A stretch of 64,000 nt of DNA, taken from assembly GCF_900116135.1 (NCBI RefSeq), contig NZ_FOZX01000002.1, positions 701,959 to 765,958 of the forward strand, read 5' to 3'. The notes under the pieces are model-generated. The model saw only the letters and a list, made by a program, of their open reading frames with translations. It had not been told where the DNA came from and ran no database searches. Below are positions 47,011-55,747 of the stretch, in pieces. This DNA is from Saccharopolyspora flava. Its GTDB lineage: Bacteria > Actinomycetota > Actinomycetes > Mycobacteriales > Pseudonocardiaceae. Every line of letters begins with the position of its first letter. Position 1 is the stretch's first letter. The translations under genes were made by a program, and so were the position numbers.

Positions 47011-49377
47011 GTGCGCGAGGAGGACAAGGGACAGCGGCTGCTCGGCCGCGTCCTCGCCGGGATCCCGGCCGACGAGTCGCCCGTGACGCACGTCGAGCAC
47101 CGGCCGGCCCGCAGCGCCCGCACCGCCGACTGGCCCAAGTGGGCACCGCCCCGGCTCGTCGAGGCGTTCCGGGCGCGCGGCGCGGACGAACCGTGGATCC
47201 ACCAGGTCGAGGGCGCCGAAGCCGTGCACGACGGCGAGAACGTCGTCGTCGCCACGGGCACCGCGTCCGGCAAGTCGCTGGTCTACCAGCTGCCGGTGAT
47301 CTCCCGGCTGCTCGACGACCCCAAGGCCACCGCGCTGTACCTCTCCCCCACCAAGGCGCTCGCCGCCGACCAGCTGCGCAGCATCGCCGAGCTGGAGCTC
47401 ACCGAGATCCGCGCGGCGAAGTTCGACGGCGACACCCCGCAGGCCGAGCGCGACTGGGTGCGCCAGCACGGCCGGTGGGTGTTCACCAACCCCGACATGC
47501 TGCACTTCGGCGTGCTGCCCGCCCACGGGCGCTGGGCGCAGTTCTTCCGCCGGCTCACCCACGTCGTCATCGACGAGTGCCACACCTACCGGGGCGTGTT
47601 CGGCTCGCACGTCGCGCTGCTGCTGCGCAGGCTCCGCCGGATCGCCCAGCGCTACGGCGCCGACCCGGTGTTCGTGCTCGCCTCGGCCACCGTCTCCGAC
47701 CCCGCCGAGCTCGCCGAGCGCCTGACCGGCACGCGCTGCCGGGCGATCACCGAGGACGGCTCGCCGCGCGGCGCGCGCACCGTCGCGCTCTGGGAACCGC
47801 CGCTGCTCGACGACCTGGTCGGCGAGAACGGCGCCCCGGTGCGCCGCAACGCCGGATCCGAGGCGGCGCGCATCGTCACCGAGCTCGTCGTCGAGGACGC
47901 CCGCACGCTGGCGTTCATCCGCTCCCGGCGCGGCGTCGAGCTCGCGGCGCTGGCCGCGCGACGCGCTCTGTCTGAAGTGGACTCCTCGCTGCCGGAGCGG
48001 GTCGCCGCCTACCGCGGCGGCTACCTGCCGGAGGACCGCCGCGAGCTGGAACGCTCGCTGCTGACCGGAGAACTGCGCGCGGTGGCCACCACCAACGCGC
48101 TGGAGCTCGGCGTCGACATCTCCGGGCTCGACGCCGTCGTCGTCGCCGGGTACCCGGGCACGCTGGCCTCGTTCTGGCAGCAGGCCGGGCGGGCCGGGCG
48201 CGACGGGGACGGCGCGCTCGTGGTGTTCGTGGCCCGCGACGACCCGCTGGACACCTACCTCGTGCACCACCCGCCCGCCGTGCTGTCCCGGCCGGTCGAG
48301 GCCACCGTGCTCGACCCCACCAACCCCTACGTGCTGGAACCGCACCTGGCCTGCGCGGCCGCCGAGCTCCCGCTCACCGAGGAGTCCTTCGAGATCTTCG
48401 GCGGCGACCCCGCGCGGGAGGCCGTGGCGGCGCTGACCGCCGACGGCGTGCTGCGGCGCCGCCCGCACGGCTGGTTCTGGACCGAGCGGGAACGCCCGCA
48501 CCGCACCGTCGAGCTGCGCGGCTCCGGCGGCCCGCCGATCGCGGTGGTGGAAGGCGAGTCCGGGCGCATGCTCGGCACCGTCGACGCGGATTCGGCGTGC
48601 TCCACGGTGCACCCGGGCGCGGTGTACCTGCACCAGGGCGAGTCGTTCGTGGTCGACGAGCTCGACCTGGAGTCGGCGATCGCGCTGGTCCACGAGGAGA
48701 GCCCGGACTGGACGACCTCGCCGCGCGACGACGTGGACATCTCCGTGCTGCGCACCGTGGAGAGCAGCGACACCGGCGCCGGGGTCACGATCAACCTCGG
48801 CGAGGTGGAGGTGACCTCGCAGGTCGTCGGCTACCTGCGGAAACGACCCACCGGCGAGGTGCTGGACCAGGTCCCGCTGGACCTGCCCGCGCAGACGCTG
48901 CGCACCCGCGCCGTCTGGTACACGGTGAGCCAGGAGCTGTTGATGAGCAGCGCGCCGGGGGGCGCCGGGCTGGAACCGGCGCGCATCCCCGGCGCGCTGC
49001 ATGCTGCCGAGCACGCGGCGATCGGCCTGCTACCGCTGTTCGCGACCTGCGATCGTTGGGACATCGGCGGGGTCTCCACCGCGCTGCATGCCGACACCGG
49101 GGAGGCAACGGTGTTCGTGCATGACGGCCATCCGGGAGGGGCCGGATTCGCCGATCGCGGTTTCGCCGCATTGGTCCCCTGGCTGGTCGCGACGCGGGAA
49201 GCGATCGCTTCCTGCGACTGCCCGGCCGGATGCCCGTCCTGCGTTCAGTCGCCCAAGTGCGGGAATGGCAACGAACCGCTGGACAAGGCAGGGGCGGTGG
49301 CTGTTCTCGACGCGGTGTCCGCCGTGCTTCGGGGTAGCACCGACGGTCCGGGTGGGCTGCCCGACCAGGCACGATGA
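47011..49377 (+). CDS. DEAD/DEAH-box helicase with DUF1998 zinc domain (YprA/MrfA-like, Rv3649-like)
   Basis: 788 residues. Superfamily 2 helicase with Walker A (ATGTASGKSLVYQ), Walker B DECH in VIDECHTYRGVFG, motif III LASATVSD, and motif VI QQAGRAGRDGDGALV. The C-terminal DUF1998 domain holds a four-cysteine cluster, CDCPAGCPSC then CG, as in MrfA of B. subtilis, which repairs mitomycin damage. GTG 47011 gives a length close to Rv3649. Upstream residues are not homologous. A single gene, convergent with the Prim-Pol-like gene. Confidence 0.92.
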   Translation: MREEDKGQRLLGRVLAGIPADESPVTHVEHRPARSARTADWPKWAPPRLVEAFRARGADEPWIHQVEGAEAVHDGENVVVATGTASGKSLVYQLPVISRLLDDPKATALYLSPTKALAADQLRSIAELELTEIRAAKFDGDTPQAERDWVRQHGRWVFTNPDMLHFGVLPAHGRWAQFFRRLTHVVIDECHTYRGVFGSHVALLLRRLRRIAQRYGADPVFVLASATVSDPAELAERLTGTRCRAITEDGSPRGARTVALWEPPLLDDLVGENGAPVRRNAGSEAARIVTELVVEDARTLAFIRSRRGVELAALAARRALSEVDSSLPERVAAYRGGYLPEDRRELERSLLTGELRAVATTNALELGVDISGLDAVVVAGYPGTLASFWQQAGRAGRDGDGALVVFVARDDPLDTYLVHHPPAVLSRPVEATVLDPTNPYVLEPHLACAAAELPLTEESFEIFGGDPAREAVAALTADGVLRRRPHGWFWTERERPHRTVELRGSGGPPIAVVEGESGRMLGTVDADSACSTVHPGAVYLHQGESFVVDELDLESAIALVHEESPDWTTSPRDDVDISVLRTVESSDTGAGVTINLGEVEVTSQVVGYLRKRPTGEVLDQVPLDLPAQTLRTRAVWYTVSQELLMSSAPGGAGLEPARIPGALHAAEHAAIGLLPLFATCDRWDIGGVSTALHADTGEATVFVHDGHPGGAGFADRGFAALVPWLVATREAIASCDCPAGCPSCVQSPKCGNGNEPLDKAGAVAVLDAVSAVLRGSTDGPGGLPDQAR

Positions 49378-49479
49378 GCGCGCAGGGCTGGTGCGTGCTC
49401 GCGGGAATCTCGTGTCGGGTCGGGCCGGGGAGCCCTGGGCGCGGTGTCCGGACCGCTCAGCGCGTCACGGCGGCAGGTT

Positions 49480-50145
49480 CTACCTGCTCGCTCCGAGAAG
49501 TTCCGCCACGTCATCCGGTTGGTGATCGATCTCGAGCGCGGTCCGGAGCGCGTCCTGGACGAACTCCGGGCTGGGCAGCTGCCAGGCGCACACGTCGGGC
49601 TTGACCCGCCAATGCACCGCTCCGCCGGTGTAGGTCGACGGTGGCAGCGGAACCCAACTCCCCTTGCCGTGCAAGCGGATTCCGCTCTCCTCAGCCAGCT
49701 CGCCGTTGAGCTGACCCCCAGGGGTTGTCAGGAAGAACCAGCTCCCGGTCGGGGTCGCCACGATCGGCACCGGGAAGCCGCCGGCCCGCAGCACCTTGGC
49801 CGCCTGCCGTCCGGTCGCGGTGTCGACCTCGATCGCGTCGACCTGAGAACCGGTCGCCAGCAGGAGGTTGTACGGGTGCTCGTCCCACCAGGACATGACC
49901 TCGGCGAGGTCCGCCCCCAGGCGGTCCTGCCAGTCGGCGTGGACCGGGGTCGGACCGTGCAGCTGCATGCCGCGGCGGCCGAACCACTCGCCGTCCTTCG
50001 GGAACGTTCCGGGCAGCACCGACCAACCGCGCGACGCGAAGTCGATCGCCTGCACGCGCAGATCGATCCGGCTGCTGGTCAGCCCGGCCGGGTGGGCCGG
50101 GACGCCGCGGAAGGCGCTCTGCCACCTCTCCGCAGACCGTTGCAT
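49480..50145 (-). CDS. Prim-Pol-like (bifunctional primase/polymerase domain) small protein
   Basis: 221 residues, one domain related to the archaeo-eukaryotic primase Prim-Pol fold: ASRGWSVLPG, NLLLATGSQVDAIEVDT (acidic metal-binding strand), then VATPTGSWFFLTTPGG where catalytic members have a GGxHxYF motif, and the C-terminal SWVPLPPSTYTGG, which matches the usual PPS segment. The expected histidine is missing, so it may not synthesise DNA. No helicase domain is fused. ATG 50145 follows AAGGAGG. Known relatives in actinobacteria are single small proteins of unknown role; this one is not in a visible plasmid or phage context. Confidence 0.7.
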   Translation of the reverse strand: MQRSAERWQSAFRGVPAHPAGLTSSRIDLRVQAIDFASRGWSVLPGTFPKDGEWFGRRGMQLHGPTPVHADWQDRLGADLAEVMSWWDEHPYNLLLATGSQVDAIEVDTATGRQAAKVLRAGGFPVPIVATPTGSWFFLTTPGGQLNGELAEESGIRLHGKGSWVPLPPSTYTGGAVHWRVKPDVCAWQLPSPEFVQDALRTALEIDHQPDDVAELLGASR

Positions 50146-50494
50146 GTTCTCCGCCTCCTTGTTCAGCTGCGAGCGGCGTGGTGCTCCCTGAGATCGATCG
50201 GCCGGATTTCGGGGTTCCGGCCGATCCCCCGACCTCCTTGTCGGGTGGACCTCGGTTCGTGGCGAACCCGGGCTCGCCGCTCACACATTCCAAGAAACGT
50301 CATCAAGCCCCGGGGAGTACAGCCCCCTTGCGACGACCGGTCGTTCGGCGGCGATGAGCGCGAGGAGCCCAACACGCGCGCTGAAAAATCGGAAGTGGCA
50401 CCGAACTCCGCCGGTGAAGCGTTCGTCGACCGCCGCACTGCCCGCAGGACCGCTCACCGACCGCTCGTCGTACACCCGCTGCGATACGCGCCGC
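50146..50494. other. Intergenic region between Tad operon end and Prim-Pol gene
   Basis: 349 bases, all on the 3' side of the minus-strand Tad genes and 5' of the Prim-Pol gene. The ribosome site of the Prim-Pol gene is in 50146-50160. I recognise no gene, RNA or strong hairpin here. Confidence 0.4.
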
Positions 50495-50842
50495 TCAGCG
50501 AGGTGCGGGTCCGGCGCGCGCACGTGCGCTGGGCGGTGCGCCCCCGATCACCGCGCCGGGCCGCTCGCCGACGACCTCGACCCGGGCCTCCCGCCCGGCC
50601 AGGGTGCAGGTGATCAGACGGGTCCGCATCCCGCCGGTCACCCACGCGGCCTGCGCGCAGGCGACGTCGGGTCCGCTGATCGCGTGAGCGGCGGCGGCCA
50701 GCGCCGCCAGGTCGGCGGCGCCCTCGGTGCGGTGCCGGGCGGCGGTGGCCGCGCCGAGCTGCACCAGCCACCCCAGCAGGAGCAGCACAACCAGCGACAG
50801 CACCGCGGCGAGCGCGGTCGCCGAGCCCCGATCGTCCATCAC
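50495..50842 (-). CDS. Tad-locus pseudopilin-like protein (Rv3654c-like)
   Basis: 115 residues with one N-terminal hydrophobic helix (about 8-30, TALAAVLSLVVLLLLGWLVQ) after a DDRGSA leader, as in Rv3654c-type TadE-like proteins. It has a pair of cysteines and a polar C-terminus. GTG 50842 or ATG 50839 is the start; the gene overlaps the TadE-like gene by a GTGA arrangement. Last gene of the Tad operon. These proteins are minor pilins or secretion partners; exact role is inferred from operon position. Confidence 0.82.
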   Translation of the reverse strand: MMDDRGSATALAAVLSLVVLLLLGWLVQLGAATAARHRTEGAADLAALAAAAHAISGPDVACAQAAWVTGGMRTRLITCTLAGREARVEVVGERPGAVIGGAPPSARARAGPAPR

Positions 50843-51165
50843 CCCTCCCCCGGTTCCGGCACCTGGCCCGGTTCCAGCACCGCGACCGCCTCGGCGCGCG
50901 TCCAGTGCGCGCTCACCCGCACCCGGACCTGATCCCCGCTGATCGCGTGCTCGTACCGCGCGTCCGCGGGCGCCAGGTCCCGCACCGCCCGCTCGGCCCG
51001 GGGCGCGTCACCCCGGGCGAGCAGGCGGGCGGCCTCGACGGCGGCGTCCTGGCAGCGCACCTGTCCCAGCACCGCCGCGCACCCGAGCAGCAGGAGCCCG
51101 AAGACCGCGACCAGCGAGCAGATCCCCAGCGCGGCCTCGACGGTCACCGAGCCGCGGTCGTTCAC
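50839..51165 (-). CDS. TadE-like pseudopilin (Rv3655c-like)
   Basis: 108 residues starting at GTG 51165 with a DRGSVTVEAALGICSL motif, the TadE signature (Glu in the hydrophobic helix), and a helical C-terminus. It overlaps both neighbours, the pilin gene (by 4 bases) and the next gene (by 4 bases). Confidence 0.85.
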   Translation of the reverse strand: MNDRGSVTVEAALGICSLVAVFGLLLLGCAAVLGQVRCQDAAVEAARLLARGDAPRAERAVRDLAPADARYEHAISGDQVRVRVSAHWTRAEAVAVLEPGQVPEPGEG

Positions 51166-51353
51166 GTGCCCGCGCCCTGCAGGCCGCGCTGGATGATCCC
51201 GGTGAGCGCTTCCTCCACCGAACCGCTGGTCACCACCGCGTACAGGGTCGTCGCGAAGGCCACGGCGGCCAGCGTGCCGACCGCGTACTCCGCCGTGGAC
51301 ATCCCGGCGTCGCCGGTCAGGGCGGCCCGCAGCCGCCGGATCAGGTTCCGCAT
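51162..51353 (-). CDS. Flp/DUF4244-type small pilin (Rv3656c-like)
   Basis: 63 residues. A short basic leader (MRNLIRRLRAALTGDAG) is followed by MSTAEYAVGTLAAVAFATTL, a class IV pilin-like sequence with the Glu5 and a prepilin peptidase site expected after Gly. ATG 51353 follows GAGGAGGAGAACGACG, the best ribosome site in the operon, consistent with a highly made subunit. It is the probable major fibre protein of this Tad-like machine. A prepilin peptidase is not encoded in the window. Confidence 0.85.
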   Translation of the reverse strand: MRNLIRRLRAALTGDAGMSTAEYAVGTLAAVAFATTLYAVVTSGSVEEALTGIIQRGLQGAGT

Positions 51354-51373
51354 CGTCGTTCTCCTCCTCGTGT

Positions 51374-51949
51374 CTACAGTGGAGCGATCGGGAGTTGCGC
51401 GAGCAGGCCGAGCACGACCGGCAGCACTCCCAGGCACAGGAACGCGGGCAGGAAGCACAGCCCGAGCGGCGCCGAGATCCACACCGCACCGCGCTGGGCG
51501 CGCGCCTCCGCCAGGTCCGATCCGCGCGAGCGGGCGCGGTCGGCGAGTTCGGCCGCGACGTCGGCGAGCGCGCTGCCGGTCCGCGCGGTGCGCCGCGCCG
51601 CGCGGGCGAGCTCGGCGGTGTCGGGGTCGCGCAGCGCCGGTTCCCAGCCGGTGGCGGCGTCGCAGCCGAGCGCCAGGTGATCGGCGACCTCGTCCAGCGT
51701 TCGCCGCGCGGTGCCGCCGACCTCGACGGCCACCGCCCGCACGATCACCGGCACCGGCAGGCCCGCCCGCATCCCCGCCGCCAGCAGGTCCCACCCGGCG
51801 GCGAGCACCAGTGGATCGGCCCGCCGGGGCCGCTGCGGGCGGGATCTCGCCGGTGCGCGCGGACGGGGCAGCCGCAACCGGTGCCGGGCCGTGGGGACCG
51901 GCACCAGCAGCACCGCGACGGCGGCGATCAGCGCGACCACCGCGTTCAC
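51374..51949 (-). CDS. TadC-like membrane protein (Rv3657c-like)
   Basis: 191 residues, type II secretion F domain. N-terminal helix (AVVALIAAVAVLLVP), the cytoplasmic helices LAAGMRAGLPVPVIVRAVAVE and TARTGSALADVAAELADRA typical of GspF-type proteins, and C-terminal helices (WISAPLGLCFLPAFLCLG and VLPVVLGLLAQLP). GTG 51949 overlaps the TadB-like stop (GTGA). Platform protein with TadB for pilus assembly. Confidence 0.85.
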   Translation of the reverse strand: MNAVVALIAAVAVLLVPVPTARHRLRLPRPRAPARSRPQRPRRADPLVLAAGWDLLAAGMRAGLPVPVIVRAVAVEVGGTARRTLDEVADHLALGCDAATGWEPALRDPDTAELARAARRTARTGSALADVAAELADRARSRGSDLAEARAQRGAVWISAPLGLCFLPAFLCLGVLPVVLGLLAQLPIAPL

Positions 51950-52734
51950 GACCGCACCACCGCTCGGGTCAGCCGCGAGCTCCACAGCACCCCGGCGATC
52001 AGCAGCGCCACCCCGGCCAGCAGGAGCAGCTGACCGCCCGGGCCGCTGCCGAACACCGCGAACGGCGAGGCACCGGCGGCCTGCCCGAACAGCAGTCCCA
52101 GCACGGGGAGACCGGTGAGCACGCCCGCGGTGGCGCGCGGACCGGCCATCTTCGCCGCGACCTCGCGCCGGAACGCGGTGCGCCGCTCGACGTCGCGGCG
52201 CAGCGAGTCCAGCAGTTCGGCGAGCGCGACGCCGTGCCGTTCGGCCAGTTCCCAGGCGCGGGTCAGCCGCCGCACCGGCTCGCGTGGTCGCCCGGACAGA
52301 GGCGTCTCGGACAGGGCGGTGACGTCGCCGCCGAGCCGGGCGGTGGCGGCCAGGTCGCGGAAGAGCCCGGCGACCGCCGGTCCGGACTCGGCCGCCGCGC
52401 CCTCCGCCGCGTTCGCCGGGTGCGCTCCCGCGCGCACCTGGGTCACCAGCAGCCGCAGGGCTTCGGCGAACTCGTCGTGCAGCGCGAGGTCCCGCTGCTC
52501 GTCGCGGTTCTCCCGCAGGTACCGGCCGGCGAGCAGGGTCAGCGCGAACGCCGCGCACATCCCCGCCGGACCCGCGCAGACCGCTCCGGCGAGCCCGGTC
52601 GCCCAGGGCAGCAGCCGGGCCGGACGCGGCATCCGCAGCGGTGCTCGCGGGAGTCCGGGCAGCCGGTGGCGGCCGGTCGGCGCCGGCCAGCACAGCAGAC
52701 CGGCCGCCGCCAGCAGGGCGCTGGTGATCAGCAC
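51946..52734 (-). CDS. TadB-like membrane protein (Rv3658c-like)
   Basis: 262 residues, second GspF-type platform protein. Two N-terminal helices, a cytoplasmic loop with AEALRLLVTQVRAGAHPANA and ELAERHGVALAELLDSLRRD, and two C-terminal helices (GVLTGLPVLGLLFGQAAGA and LLLLAGVALLIAGVLW). Starts at GTG 52734 behind GGAGG, overlapping tadA by seven bases. Confidence 0.87.
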   Translation of the reverse strand: MLITSALLAAAGLLCWPAPTGRHRLPGLPRAPLRMPRPARLLPWATGLAGAVCAGPAGMCAAFALTLLAGRYLRENRDEQRDLALHDEFAEALRLLVTQVRAGAHPANAAEGAAAESGPAVAGLFRDLAATARLGGDVTALSETPLSGRPREPVRRLTRAWELAERHGVALAELLDSLRRDVERRTAFRREVAAKMAGPRATAGVLTGLPVLGLLFGQAAGASPFAVFGSGPGGQLLLLAGVALLIAGVLWSSRLTRAVVRS

Positions 52735-53885
52735 GGCAACCCACCTCCCCGGGATTCCAGCAGGTCCGCGAGGTCGTTCCGGCCCACGCCCCACCCGGTT
52801 TCGCGTTCCCACGCGGGCCGGACCGCGACCTGATCTCCCGCGCGGTGCAGCACCCCGATGGCGGCGAGGCGCCGGTGCCGGACCTGCAGCACGATCTGCA
52901 CGGCCGCGGCGAGCTGGCTGTGCAGGGCGTCGCGGGACAGGCCGCCGAGCGCACCCAGGGCTTCCATCCGGGCCGGCACCTCGCGCGGCGAGTTGGCGTG
53001 CAGCGTGCCGCCGCCCCCGTCGTGCCCGGTGTTGAGGGCGGCCAGCAGCTCGCGCACCTCGGCGCCGCGCACCTCGCCGACGACGAGGCGGTCCGGGCGC
53101 ATCCGCAGCGCCTGGCGGACCAGGTCGCGCACGCCGATCTCGCCCGCGCCCTCGACGTTGGGCGGCCTGGTCAGCAGCCGCACCACGTGCGGGTGACGGG
53201 GCCGCAGCTCGGCGGCCTCCTCGACGCAGACGATGCGCTCGTGCCCGCCGACCGCGCCGAGCATCGCCGCCAGCAGCGTGGTCTTTCCGCTGCCGGTGCC
53301 GCCGGTGATCAGGAACGCCAGTCGGCGCGCCACGATCTCGCGCAGCACGGCGGAGATCCGCTCGTCGAACGTCCCGGCCCGCTGCAGCGCGGCGAGGTCG
53401 TGGTCGGCCGGCCGCAGCACGCGCAGCGAGAGGCAGGTGCCGTCCCCGGCGACCGGGGGCAGCACGGCGTGCAGCCGGACGGCGCCGGTGTCGCGGTGCG
53501 GGAGCCAGGCGTCGACCCACGGTTGGGCGTCGTCGAGCCGACGCCCGGTGGACATCGCCAGGCGCTGGGCGAGCCGGCGCACCGAGTCCTCGTCGGGGAA
53601 GCGGACCCGCGCGGGCACCAACCCGTCGCCGCGGTCCACCCACACCTGGTCGGGCGCGGTGACCAGCACGTCGCAGGTCTCGGGGTCGTCCAGCAGCGGT
53701 TCGAGCGCTCCCGCGCCGGAGAACTCCTGCTGCACGAGGCGCAGCGCGGCGAGCACGTCGGCGTCGGCGACCAGGCCGTCGGACTCGGCCCGGACGGCCT
53801 CGGCCACGGCGGCGGGGCTGAGCGCGGCGCCGCTGCTCACCAGCCGGGTGCGCACGCGCGCCAGCAGGTCGCGATCCACGGACAT
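52728..53885 (-). CDS. TadA/CpaF-type secretion ATPase (Rv3659c-like)
   Basis: 385 residues, the motor of the Tad system. Walker A is in [18 protein letters not shown], the Asp box/Walker B in [12 protein letters not shown], and the His box in [10 protein letters not shown]. The N-terminal CpaF domain precedes ([19 protein letters not shown]). ATG 53885 follows AAGGATCACC. It leads the overlapping tadA-B-C-flp-E-E series and lies 82 bases after the CpaE-like gene. Confidence 0.92.
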   Translation of the reverse strand: MSVDRDLLARVRTRLVSSGAALSPAAVAEAVRAESDGLVADADVLAALRLVQQEFSGAGALEPLLDDPETCDVLVTAPDQVWVDRGDGLVPARVRFPDEDSVRRLAQRLAMSTGRRLDDAQPWVDAWLPHRDTGAVRLHAVLPPVAGDGTCLSLRVLRPADHDLAALQRAGTFDERISAVLREIVARRLAFLITGGTGSGKTTLLAAMLGAVGGHERIVCVEEAAELRPRHPHVVRLLTRPPNVEGAGEIGVRDLVRQALRMRPDRLVVGEVRGAEVRELLAALNTGHDGGGGTLHANSPREVPARMEALGALGGLSRDALHSQLAAAVQIVLQVRHRRLAAIGVLHRAGDQVAVRPAWERETGWGVGRNDLADLLESRGGGLPC

Positions 53886-53967
53886 GGTGATCCTTCCCCT
53901 TCCCCTGCCGGTTTTCCGGCAGGACGGCATGGCCGATCGAGCGAGATCGGCTGCGGTGCAGCGGGTT

Positions 53968-55098
53968 TCAGAACGGCGCGGGCAGCGCCGGGATCGAGCG
54001 CGGGCTCGGTGGCTGCGCCGCGGCGAGTTCGGCGAGAACCGCGCCTGCGGCGGTGGCCAGCGGGCCCCGGCGCAGCGCGGAGACGAGGTCTCCGCGGTCG
54101 AGAGCGGCGGCCAGCCGCGGCTGTGGTCGCATCGTGGTGAGCACCGCCGCACCCGCCGCGCGCGCCACGTCGCGCGGGCGCAGCCCGCCCGGTGCCGGGC
54201 CGCGCACCACCAGCCGGACGGGACATCCGGCGCGCTCGGTCACGGCGGCGACGACGCGGGCGGCCGCGGCGCAGGCCCGCACCTCGGCGGGCACCACGAC
54301 GACGGCGAGCTCGGCGTCGCCGAGCACCGGTTCGTCGGGGTCGCCCGGCGCCGGGCAGCGCGGCAGGTCGCACACCACGGTCGCGCCCGCCCGGCGGCCG
54401 GCGCCGAGCACCGCGCGCACGCCCTCGGGGGTGAGCCCGCTGGATGCGCGGTCGCGATCGCAGGCCAGCACGGCCACCTCGCCCGCTCCGACGCGCTTGC
54501 GCGGCAGGGCTCGCCGCAGGGTTCCCGCGCCGAGCCGTCCGGCGCCGACCGACAGCCCGGACCAGCGCAGCCCGTCCTCCCGCTCCAGACCGGTGGCGAG
54601 GTCGAGCCCGCCGCCGAGCGGGTCGCAGTCGACCAGCAGCGATCGGCCTCCGGCCCGCGCGGCGGCCACGGAGGTGGCGGTGGCCAGCGCGGAGGCGCCC
54701 GCGCCGCCGCAGCCGCCGAGCACGGCCAGCACCCGGCCCTCGCCCTCGGGGCCGTCGGCGGCGTCGGCGAGCAGCTCGATGAGCTCGCGCTCGTCGTCCG
54801 GGAGGGTCAGCACGCGTTCGGCTCCGACGTCGAAGGCGGTGCGCCACACGCGTTCTCCGGTCCGGCGGCACAGCAGGGCGACTCCGCGTCGGCGCGGCAG
54901 CGCTCGGGCGGCGGTCGCGGTGCTCTCGTCGAGCAGCACCAGCGGTGCGGTGCGCCAGGCGGTCGGCAGCAGTCGTGGCGCGCGTTCGAGCTCGCCACCG
55001 GAGGCGGCGGCGAGCCGGGAGATCTCCTCGGCCAGGTCGGTGTCGTGCACCACCAGCAGCGGGCGCGCGGTTTCCGGCTCGGTTGATCGTGCGGCCAT
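53968..55098 (-). CDS. CpaE/MinD-like protein with degenerate Walker A (Rv3660c-like)
   Basis: 376 residues. N-terminal receiver-like region (PLLVVHDTDLAEEISRLA), then a ParA/MinD-type domain whose P-loop reads GGCGGAGASALA instead of KGGxGKT; both lysines are gone, so ATP binding is doubtful. LLVDCDPLGGGLDLATGLE keeps the switch region. In mycobacteria this gene (Rv3660c, ssd) affects septum placement. It is the first gene of the Tad operon and probably localises the machine. ATG 55098 starts just after the divergent intergenic region containing the 6C RNA. Confidence 0.88.
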   Translation of the reverse strand: MAARSTEPETARPLLVVHDTDLAEEISRLAAASGGELERAPRLLPTAWRTAPLVLLDESTATAARALPRRRGVALLCRRTGERVWRTAFDVGAERVLTLPDDERELIELLADAADGPEGEGRVLAVLGGCGGAGASALATATSVAAARAGGRSLLVDCDPLGGGLDLATGLEREDGLRWSGLSVGAGRLGAGTLRRALPRKRVGAGEVAVLACDRDRASSGLTPEGVRAVLGAGRRAGATVVCDLPRCPAPGDPDEPVLGDAELAVVVVPAEVRACAAAARVVAAVTERAGCPVRLVVRGPAPGGLRPRDVARAAGAAVLTTMRPQPRLAAALDRGDLVSALRRGPLATAAGAVLAELAAAQPPSPRSIPALPAPF

Positions 55099-55384
55099 GA
55101 CGGACTCCCAGGATCGGGATTATTCGGAGGAAAACCACTTCCGGATCGGCCGGAAGAAGGAGCGTGGTGCCGCGAATGGCCGCTCGTCGTCCAAAGTGAC
55201 CGCAGGCAGGTCCGATCGCCAAGCGATTTCTGAAATCTGTGGACTAACCCCCTCGCTGTGGATAACTCGCGCCACTCGAAAGAGTTGCACGAGGTCCGCA
55301 AAAGGAACGAGGGGAATTCACATTTCGCTCACTCGGAAACTGTTGCGCGAGCACGGACTTCGCGCAGGTGAGAACACCCGCATA

Positions 55385-55473
55385 CGAGACGACCCCCGCC
55401 AGGGGGGAGGGGCGGGGGTCGTCGTAGTTCAGCTCCGGGGGGTCGAGCTGAACTGGTCCGGTCACGCCGGACT
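55385..55473 (-). ncRNA. 6C RNA (actinobacterial small RNA)
   Basis: On the minus strand two hairpins follow each other: 55454-55426 (10-bp stem, loop GACCCCCCG) and 55423-55388 (13-bp stem, loop CCTCCCCCCT). Both loops have six consecutive C, the defining mark of the 6C family. A third small hairpin (55472-55456) is at the 5' end. A TACAGT box (55485-55480) fits a -10 with a start near 55473, giving about 89 nt. In M. tuberculosis the 6C RNA B11 lies on the same strand between Rv3660c and Rv3661, whose counterparts flank this one. The rest of 55099-55747 holds only a 7-bp hairpin (55344-55366) and gene promoters. Confidence 0.88.
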
Positions 55474-55747
55474 CCCCACACTGTATCCCGCAGATCCCCA
55501 GTAATGCCTCCCGTCCATTTGAGGGAACGTCTTTGCTCTCAGTGCCCGATAGCTCGCTCAGATCCATTCATTCGTGGCATGAAAATCCATCTCTTCGCCA
55601 GCAACCCGCCATCCGCAGCACGGTGTGTGAAAAATCGCCTTCCCGAAGGGAGACACCGCACAACCCGTCCGGGTCCCCGCGGAACGGCTCCCGAAACGCC
55701 CCCCTCGCCCGGCTCGTCGGCGCGCACCCGGCTCGTATGCTGTCCCC

